This document shows positions 58,939 to 64,000 of a DNA stretch of 64,000 nucleotides, piece by piece. Within the stretch, counting starts at the first letter, position 1. Every line of letters starts with the position of its first letter. This stretch comes from Salinibacterium sp. ZJ70 (GTDB taxonomy: Bacteria; Actinomycetota; Actinomycetes; Actinomycetales; Microbacteriaceae), in the NCBI RefSeq assembly GCF_011751865.2, contig NZ_CP061770.1:620001-684000 (forward strand). Reading direction: 5' to 3'. The notes under the pieces were generated by a model, which saw only the letters and a program-made list of their open reading frames with translations, ran no database searches and was not told where the DNA came from. Both the position numbers and the translations under genes were made by a program.

Positions 58939-60811
58939 GATCACGGCGCGCAGCCGCATCCGGGATCTGCTCGCGCATCCGCTCGGGCGCGACATCATCG
59001 ACACCCTCGCCCAGCAGACGGGTGCCTCCGCGCGCCTGCTCGACAACCCGATCGTCGGCGCGCTGCGGCTCTCGGCGCTGCCGACGCTCACGCGCGGCGC
59101 GGTGGATGCGAGCTTCCTCTCCTCGCTCACGGGCCTGCTGGCGACGGCACCGGACGCGCCGACGCCCGCGGGCATGCCGCTGCGGGAAGCCTGGTTCAAG
59201 GAGGCGGTCTTCTACCAGGTGTACCCGCGCTCGTTCCAGGATTCGGATGGCGACGGCATCGGCGACCTGCGCGGGGTCCTGGCGCGGCTCGACTACCTGA
59301 AAGAGCTGGGTGTCGACGCGCTGTGGCTCTCGCCGATCTACGACTCGCCCATGGATGACATGGGCTACGACATCCGGGACTACCGCGCCATCCTCGCCGA
59401 ATTCGGCACCCTCGACGACGTCGATGCCCTCGTCGCGGGGCTGCACGAGCGAGGCATGCGCCTCGTCATGGATCTCGTCGTCAACCACACATCCGATGAG
59501 CACGCCTGGTTCCAGAAGGGCCTCACGGATCCGGAGTCGCCGTATCGCGACTACTACTTCTTCGTGCACGGTGACGCCGACACCCCGCCCACCAACTGGC
59601 GCTCGTTCTTCTCCGAGTCGGCGTGGCGGCACTTCTCCGACGAGGGCGTGTGGGCGCTGCACCTGTTCTCGAGCAAGCAGATGGATCTCAACTGGGACAA
59701 CCCCGAGCTGCGCGCCGAGATCATGGAGATGGTGCGCTGGTGGCGGGACCGGGGCGTCGACGGGTTCCGGCTCGACGTCATCAACTACATCTCGAAGACG
59801 CCCGGCCTGCCCGACGGCAACCGCGTGCTCGGCGAGGTGACGGGCTTCACCGGCATCGAGCACTACTTCCACGGCCCCCGCCTGCACGAGCACCTGCGCC
59901 AGCTTCGGGCTGAGGCGTTCGTCGACCCCGACTGCGTCGCCATCGGCGAGACTCCCGCGATCGGCCTGCAGGCGTCGAAGCTCATGACGGGCGACGACCG
60001 CGGCGAGCTCGACATGGTGTTCAACTTCGACCACCTCGAGAACCCGGGGAAGAACCGCTTCGACGACTACCGGTACGACCTCCGCCGGCTGAAGCGCTAC
60101 TTCATCCGCTGGCAGGCGGAGATGGGCGACGGCTACTGGATGAGCCTGTTCTTCGACAACCACGACAACCCGCGCATGGTGTCGAAGGTCGATCCGCGTC
60201 CGGAGCATCGTGTGGCCGTGGCGAAGCTGCTCGCGACGATGCAGCTCACCCTGCGCGGCACTCCGTTCCTCTACCAGGGGCAGGAGATCGGCGCCGTCAA
60301 CCAGCGCTTCGCGTCGCTCGACGAGCTGCGGGATGTCGAGAGCCTCAACATGGCTGTCGACCTCGCCGCCGCCGGAGTCTCGCCCGAGGACGCGTTCGCG
60401 CGCATCCTCTCCGGCACCCGCGACCACACGCGCGTGCCGATGGCGTGGGATGCGACGGGCGGCTTCACGACCGGCACCCCGTGGATCGCGGGCGACGGCG
60501 ACACCTCGATCAACGTCGTCGCTCAGGAGGGCGATGCGGATTCGGTGCTCGAGTGGCACCGTCAGCTCATCGCAGTGCGCCGCGGCGACCGCGCGCTCAT
60601 CTACGGCGAGACGATCACCGAGCGCTCGTCGCGTCGGGTGTGGCGGTATCGCCGGCGCCGCGATGGCGGCGAGTACCTCGTGGTGCTGAACCTCACGGAT
60701 CGGCGCGCGCGCACATCGTCCCCGCCTCGCGGTGCTGAGCTGGTGATGACGAGCGGCGCTGGCGGGCGTGTGCTCGCGCCCTATGAGGCGCAGCTCTGGC
60801 GCATCCGCTGA
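58925..60811 (+). CDS. GH13 alpha-glucosidase with N-terminal helical extension
   Basis: 628 aa from GTG 58925, overlapping the symporter gene by 14 nt. Residues 1-90 form an extension not found in standard oligo-1,6-glucosidases (RSRIRDLLAHPLGRDIIDTL and LLDNPIVGALRLSALPTLTR). The GH13 barrel follows: YQVYPRSFQDSDGDGIGDLRG, VMDLVVNHTSDEHAWF, region II nucleophile Asp in DGFRLDVINYIS (about 288), region III Glu in CVAIGETPA (about 341), region IV in FFDNHDNPRMVSK (about 412). Val at the residue after the nucleophile (DVIN) fits alpha-1,6/1,4-glucosidases. Probably hydrolyses the glucose-containing part of imported oligosaccharides. It ends exactly where the convergent TetR gene's stop begins. 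Confidence 0.93.
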   Translation: MATPEITARSRIRDLLAHPLGRDIIDTLAQQTGASARLLDNPIVGALRLSALPTLTRGAVDASFLSSLTGLLATAPDAPTPAGMPLREAWFKEAVFYQVYPRSFQDSDGDGIGDLRGVLARLDYLKELGVDALWLSPIYDSPMDDMGYDIRDYRAILAEFGTLDDVDALVAGLHERGMRLVMDLVVNHTSDEHAWFQKGLTDPESPYRDYYFFVHGDADTPPTNWRSFFSESAWRHFSDEGVWALHLFSSKQMDLNWDNPELRAEIMEMVRWWRDRGVDGFRLDVINYISKTPGLPDGNRVLGEVTGFTGIEHYFHGPRLHEHLRQLRAEAFVDPDCVAIGETPAIGLQASKLMTGDDRGELDMVFNFDHLENPGKNRFDDYRYDLRRLKRYFIRWQAEMGDGYWMSLFFDNHDNPRMVSKVDPRPEHRVAVAKLLATMQLTLRGTPFLYQGQEIGAVNQRFASLDELRDVESLNMAVDLAAAGVSPEDAFARILSGTRDHTRVPMAWDATGGFTTGTPWIAGDGDTSINVVAQEGDADSVLEWHRQLIAVRRGDRALIYGETITERSSRRVWRYRRRRDGGEYLVVLNLTDRRARTSSPPRGAELVMTSGAGGRVLAPYEAQLWRIR

Positions 60812-61384
60812 TCAGCGGGGGATGAGCACCCCGGCGAGAAGCTGGTCGGCGTAGTCCGAGGGCAGCGGCTGTCGCACGAGCACGCGGTAGAGCAGGGCGC
60901 CGATGATCGCGTCGGCCGTTGCGTCTGGGTCGAGGTGCGGATGCGCCGCGCCGGTGGCCTGCGCTCGGGCGACGGCGGCGCTGAGTGCGGCGTGGCTCGC
61001 ACGCGTGCTGTGCTCGTAGAGCGCATCGGAGTCGGTGGCGTCGCCGGCCGCGGCTGCCGCGAGTCCGCGCACGAGCGTCGCGCGCTCCGGCGCCGCGGTC
61101 GCTTCGACGATCGCCGTGACGAGGGTGCGGAGGTCGGCATCCGCGGGGAGGTTCGCCGGTTCGAACCCCGCGAGAGCGCCGCCGACGACGGCCTCAGCGA
61201 GGATCGACGCCCTGCTCGACCACCATCGGTAGATGGTCTGGCGGCTCACCCCTGCGCGCGAGGCGATCGACTCGACTGTGAGCGCGTCGTAGCCGATCTC
61301 CGCGACGAGCGCAGCGGTCGCCTCGAGCACCGCCCGCCGCGACGCCTCGCTGCGGGGGCGTCCGGAGCGGCGGGGAGTGCGCAT
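60812..61384 (-). CDS. TetR-family repressor
   Basis: 190 aa. N-terminal HTH: RRAVLEATAALVAEIGYDALTVESIASRAGVSRQTIYRWWSSRASIL, with the recognition helix RQTIYRWW. The C-terminal ligand-binding part is helical with the TetR_C_11-like pattern (AIVEATAAPERATLVRGLAAAA; DAIIGALLYRVLVRQPLP). TAAGTT lies 6 nt before the ATG, consistent with a leaderless start. It is divergent from an SDR gene, and the 23-nt palindrome at 61422-61444 between them is its likely operator. It probably controls itself and the SDR. No link to the sugar operon with which it is convergent is evident. Confidence 0.93.
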   Translation of the reverse strand: MRTPRRSGRPRSEASRRAVLEATAALVAEIGYDALTVESIASRAGVSRQTIYRWWSSRASILAEAVVGGALAGFEPANLPADADLRTLVTAIVEATAAPERATLVRGLAAAAAGDATDSDALYEHSTRASHAALSAAVARAQATGAAHPHLDPDATADAIIGALLYRVLVRQPLPSDYADQLLAGVLIPR

Positions 61385-61421
61385 GGCTCCAACTTAGGTC
61401 AGTGGCATGCACCGAGGTCAT

Positions 61422-61444
61422 TTACGAGACATAATGTCTCGTAA
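61422..61444. promoter_or_regulatory. 23-nt near-perfect palindrome, probable TetR operator
   Basis: TTACGAGAC (61422-61430) and GTCTCGTAA (61436-61444) are exact complements around ATAAT. It lies between the divergent TetR and SDR genes, 38 nt from the former start and 27 nt from the latter. Confidence 0.8.
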
Positions 61445-61470
61445 TTACTCTCACCATTGAGGAGCGTCAC

Positions 61471-62292
61471 ATGGCGAACACCGCCGTCATCACCGGAGGC
61501 ACCGGAGGCATGGGCCTCGCCACCGCCAAGATCCTGGGCCGCGATCACCGCATCGTGCTCGCCGACCTCAGCCAGGAGCGCATCGACGCAGCGGTCGCCG
61601 AGCTGAAGGCCGAGGGCATCGACGCCAGCGGCCAGGTCTGCGACATCACCGACCGCGCCTCGATCGAGGCACTGTTCGACGCCGCGGAGCAGGGCGGCCA
61701 CGTGCGCGCCGTCGTGCACACTGCGGGCATCAGCCCGCAGATGGGCAGCGCCGAGAAGGTCGCGCACATCAACGGCTCGGGGACCGTGAACATCACGCTC
61801 GCCTATCTCGCGCGCGTGCAGGAGGGCGATGCGCTCGTCAACGTCGCCTCCATGTCGGGCCACCAGCTGCCGGGCCTGCTCATCCCGAAGGGCGCGTTCC
61901 GCAAGGCCGAGACCGACCCGGCGGCCTTCGAGAAAGCCATCGTGAAGCGCGCGGGCATCGCCAAGAAGATGAAGTCGGGGCTCGCCTACGCCATCTCGAA
62001 GACCTTCGTCATCTGGTACGTGCGCCAGAAGGCCGGCGCGTTCGGCGCGAAGGGCGCCCGCATCGTCTCGGTGTCGCCCGGCAACTTCGACACCGCCATG
62101 GGGCGCCTCGAGAAGGACCACGGCGGCGAGGCCATGATGAAGACCGCCGCGATCAAGCGCTTCGGCAAGCCGGAGGAGATCGCCGCCGCGCTCGCCTTCG
62201 CCGCGAGCGAAGCGGCCGGATACCTCACGGGCGTCGACATCCTCATGGACGGCGGCGTGATCACCGGCCAGCAGGTCGCCAAGGGCAAGTAG
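61471..62292 (+). CDS. SDR-family oxidoreductase under TetR control
   Basis: 273 aa. Cofactor loop VITGGTGGMGLATAKIL at residues 6-22 and Asp after strand 2 (VLADLSQERID), suggesting NAD(H). The catalytic Ser lies in VNVASMSGHQL; the Tyr/Lys pair is YAISKTF at about 175, later than in most SDRs because of an insertion of about 25 residues (PKGAFRKAETDPAAFEKAIVK...), which is characteristic of a small SDR subgroup. The C-terminus carries GVDILMDGGVITG. SD GAGGAG precedes the ATG by 6 nt. The TetR-SDR pair with a shared operator is a common detoxification module; the inducing substrate is unknown. Confidence 0.88.
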   Translation: MANTAVITGGTGGMGLATAKILGRDHRIVLADLSQERIDAAVAELKAEGIDASGQVCDITDRASIEALFDAAEQGGHVRAVVHTAGISPQMGSAEKVAHINGSGTVNITLAYLARVQEGDALVNVASMSGHQLPGLLIPKGAFRKAETDPAAFEKAIVKRAGIAKKMKSGLAYAISKTFVIWYVRQKAGAFGAKGARIVSVSPGNFDTAMGRLEKDHGGEAMMKTAAIKRFGKPEEIAAALAFAASEAAGYLTGVDILMDGGVITGQQVAKGK

Positions 62293-62300
62293 CCCGCATC

Positions 62301-62335
62301 GACGACGGCCCCGGCATCGCGCCGGGGCCGTCGTC
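62301..62335. terminator. Bidirectional hairpin terminator
   Basis: GACGACGGCCCCGGC (62301-62315) and GCCGGGGCCGTCGTC (62321-62335) form a perfect 15-bp stem with a 5-nt loop between the convergent SDR and RidA-like genes. Confidence 0.9.
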
Positions 62336-62360
62336 ATCTCGCGCGCGCGGTGTGCTGCGG

Positions 62361-62762
62361 TCAGATCCGTTCGTCGGTCAGGATCGCGACCACGTCGCAC
62401 TGCACCTTCGAGCCGCCGTCGAGGGTCGCGGCCATCGCCTGGCGCGCCGGTCGGTCAGCGGGCGATGGGAACATCGCCTCCCATTCGCGGTTGAGCGCAT
62501 CGCGGTCGCGGTAGTCGGCCAGCCAGAATGTCAGCTTGGCGATGTCATCGACCGAGCCGCCGACCGCATCCATGAGTTCGCGGATGCGCTCGAACACGTT
62601 CGTCATCTGCTCCTCGAGCGTGTCGGGCATCTCGAGCGACTTCGGATCACGCCCGGTCAGCACCCCCGAATGCACGAACGACCCGACGCGGCTCGCCACC
62701 GGAACCGGGTTCCGGTGGGCGAATCCCTCGAGGTAGATGCTCTCTCGCGCTCCCACGATCAC
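62361..62762 (-). CDS. RidA/YjgF-family protein
   Basis: 133 aa, single RidA domain. The strands FAHRNPVPVASRVGSFVHSGVLTG and the helix LEEQMTNVFERIRELMDAVGGSVDDIAKLTFWLADY are typical. The conserved Arg of the active family (in the GxxP-R-x-x-x-x-V region) is present as PARQAMAATLDG, and the C-terminal strand KVQCDVVAI is complete. RidA proteins deaminate reactive enamines/imines; in catabolic operons they often process 2-aminomuconate-type intermediates. The GTG start overlaps the FAH stop (GTGA, 62759-62762). Together with the upstream FAH and SnoaL-like genes it suggests a ring-cleavage pathway whose first genes lie beyond the window. Confidence 0.88.
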   Translation of the reverse strand: MIVGARESIYLEGFAHRNPVPVASRVGSFVHSGVLTGRDPKSLEMPDTLEEQMTNVFERIRELMDAVGGSVDDIAKLTFWLADYRDRDALNREWEAMFPSPADRPARQAMAATLDGGSKVQCDVVAILTDERI

Positions 62763-63613
62763 GGCTCCGGGACGACGGTGTTCTCGATGAAACCGAGGCC
62801 CTCGATCTCGGCGCGCACGATGTCGCCGACCTTCAGGAAGTTGCCTGTGGGGGCGCCGATGCCGCTCGGGGTGCCGGTTGCGAGGATGTCGCCCGGTTCG
62901 AGGGTGAAGACCTGCGAGAGGTACGCGATCTGCTCGTAGATGTTGTAGATCATGTCGTCGGTGCGGTGGCGCTGGCGCTCCTCGCCGTTGACGGTGAGCA
63001 CCATCTCCAGGTTCAGCGGATCGGCGATCTCGTCATCCGTCGTGAGCCACGGGCCGATCGGGCCGTGCGTGTCGAACGACTTGCCGAGCGTGAACGTGGG
63101 GGAGAGCTTCTGCAGCCAGTCGCGCACGGAGACGTCGTTCGCGACGACGTAGCCGGCGATGTGCTTTCGCGCGTCCTCGACGGAGACGTGCTTCGCACGC
63201 GTGCCGATCACCACTCCCAGCTCGATCTCGTAGTCGAGAGCATTCGAGACTCGGGGCAGATTGATGTCACCGTAGGGAGCGTTGAGGCAGCTCACCTGCT
63301 TGTTGAACCAGAACTGGCTCGTCGGCGTGGGAATGCCGGCGGCGGCCGCTTCGGCGGCGTGCTCCTTGTAGTTCATTCCGATGCCGAGATACTTCGAGGG
63401 TGCGTCGATGGGTGCCTCGAGCACGACATCCGACAGCGCAATCGCGGGACCGGTCGCCGCGAGGATCGCGCCCTTCAGTGTGGGGAGCGCGGGGAGGATC
63501 TCGCGCAGCGACGTGCCGACTCCGGGAACATCCGAGATGTCGACGAGCGAGGTGCCGTCGACGCGACCGAGTCGGGCAGGGCCGTCGGCGATCCGGTAGC
63601 GGGCGATCTTCAT
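62759..63613 (-). CDS. Fumarylacetoacetate hydrolase (FAH) family protein
   Basis: 284 aa. It begins with a short N-terminal region (MKIARYRIADGPARLGRVDG) and then the FAH fold: YLGIGMNYKEHAAEA, FNKQVSCLNAPYGDI, the metal-binding Glu pair in NALDYEIELGVVIG, Asp in GYVVANDVSVRDWLQK, KSFDTHGPIGPWL, and GDILATGTPSGIGA. Members hydrolyse or decarboxylate 2-oxo acids such as fumarylpyruvate, or hydrate 2-oxopent-4-enoate in aromatic degradation. The ATG at 63613 overlaps the stop of the upstream gene (63610-63613). The substrate class is inferred; specificity is not. Confidence 0.9.
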   Translation of the reverse strand: MKIARYRIADGPARLGRVDGTSLVDISDVPGVGTSLREILPALPTLKGAILAATGPAIALSDVVLEAPIDAPSKYLGIGMNYKEHAAEAAAAGIPTPTSQFWFNKQVSCLNAPYGDINLPRVSNALDYEIELGVVIGTRAKHVSVEDARKHIAGYVVANDVSVRDWLQKLSPTFTLGKSFDTHGPIGPWLTTDDEIADPLNLEMVLTVNGEERQRHRTDDMIYNIYEQIAYLSQVFTLEPGDILATGTPSGIGAPTGNFLKVGDIVRAEIEGLGFIENTVVPEP

Positions 63614-64000
63614 TCGAGGGTCCCTTCGTCGGTGGGGGTGGATTCCGTCGTCTCTGACGGCAGCGGCGGCCAGGCGAGTTCGCCGTTCGGCGTCATCTGG
63701 AAGCTCACGAAACGCCACACGCCATCCGGGTCGCGCCGCAGCACCTGGGTGGCGACGCCGCCGAGAGTGCGCTCACCGCCGCCGTCTTTGCGCAGTCGAT
63801 TGCGGATGGGGCCTGTGATGATGGCGGTGTCGTCGTACACGCGCACCAGCAGCTCGCCGCGCTGGATGTCGAGGTACACCTGGCGGGTTCGGGTGTGCTC
63901 GAGCAGCTGCGCCTTGTTGTGTGTGACCCCGGGGGCGTGGATGTGCACGAGGTCCTCGGCGAACAGCTCGTCGAGTGCGTCGAGGTCGACGGCGATGAGG
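63610..64000 (-). CDS. SnoaL/DUF4440-like NTF2-fold protein, 5' end beyond window
   Basis: The frame is open to base 64000, giving at least 129 residues. The visible part has the NTF2 pattern: ALDELFAEDLVHIHAPGVTHNKAQLLEHTR (helix, then strand with His), DIQRGELLVRVYDDTAIITGPIRNRL, and the long strands TQVLRRDPDGVWRFVSFQMTP. This is the usual fold of SnoaL-like and DUF4440 proteins. Its stop overlaps the FAH start by 4 nt, so it is the first visible gene of a SnoaL-FAH-RidA operon. An internal GTG at 63948 could be a start, but the upstream sequence continues the domain, so the real start is outside. Confidence 0.75.
   Translation of the reverse strand, partial: LIAVDLDALDELFAEDLVHIHAPGVTHNKAQLLEHTRTRQVYLDIQRGELLVRVYDDTAIITGPIRNRLRKDGGGERTLGGVATQVLRRDPDGVWRFVSFQMTPNGELAWPPLPSETTESTPTDEGTLE

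Overview
The window reads as chromosomal DNA of a high-GC actinobacterium, most likely a member of Microbacteriaceae. The evidence is the strong G/C third-position bias, frequent GTG/TTG starts, many 4-nt start/stop overlaps, the actinobacterial core order pmt | rsmI and metG-tatD-rsmA-ispE-ABC-F, a class E sortase type (LAxTG) surface protein, and many genes with a TAnnnT -10 hexamer exactly 6-7 nt before the start codon, the layout of leaderless mRNAs. The species assignment is inference.

Layout. 1-4.2 kb: a truncated HEPN-like gene, a tricarballylate-dehydrogenase-like flavoprotein with a GntR/FCD regulator, a DUF3060 lipoprotein and a DUF4386 membrane protein behind twin palindromic operators. 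4.2-8.3 kb: CoA-binding protein plus MetY (methionine/homocysteine synthesis) and an overlapping alr-ddl pair (D-Ala-D-Ala supply). 8.4-13 kb: a large membrane-anchored protein of unknown function and a protein mannosyltransferase. 13-28.9 kb: housekeeping block (rsmI, metG, tatD, a 1,603-aa DUF11-repeat cell-wall protein, a 19-codon uORF coupled to rsmA, ispE, ABC-F), then an SDR, a MarR regulator, a nucleoside hydrolase and tRNA-Gln.

28.9-47.4 kb, directly after tRNA-Gln, is an accessory region full of decay: two IS remnants, a decapitated PEP-mutase-like gene, an MFS gene broken by a 5-bp duplication, a zinc-type dehydrogenase with three nonsense codons and a headless siderophore-interacting protein. 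Inside it lies an intact catabolic cluster (33.2-43.6 kb): atypical SDR, SnoaL-like protein, a complete CUT2-type ABC transporter, an SMP-30 lactonase, three SDRs and an acyl-CoA ligase. Four promoters of this cluster carry the same operator-like sequence (consensus AACCTAGYRYTTGSTKGGT at three, a related one at the fourth), but no regulator gene is present. The region ends with pseudogene copies of a GATase, a small protein, a POT transporter and an alpha-galactosidase, then a chimeric lipoprotein, a matrixin-like protease, a tRNA-like structure and a TnpB remnant.

47.7-64 kb holds the intact versions of those duplicated genes: GCS2-type ligase, GATase, DUF2243/CtaG membrane pair, small protein, dehydrogenase, POT transporter, cyanophycinase, then an alpha-galactosidase / GPH symporter / alpha-glucosidase operon. 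It closes with a TetR-SDR divergent pair sharing a 23-nt palindrome and a SnoaL-FAH-RidA operon running off the window. The main structural story is that 31.6-32.5 and 43.6-45.8 kb are a rotting duplicate of 49.0-57.5 kb, split by the catabolic cluster.
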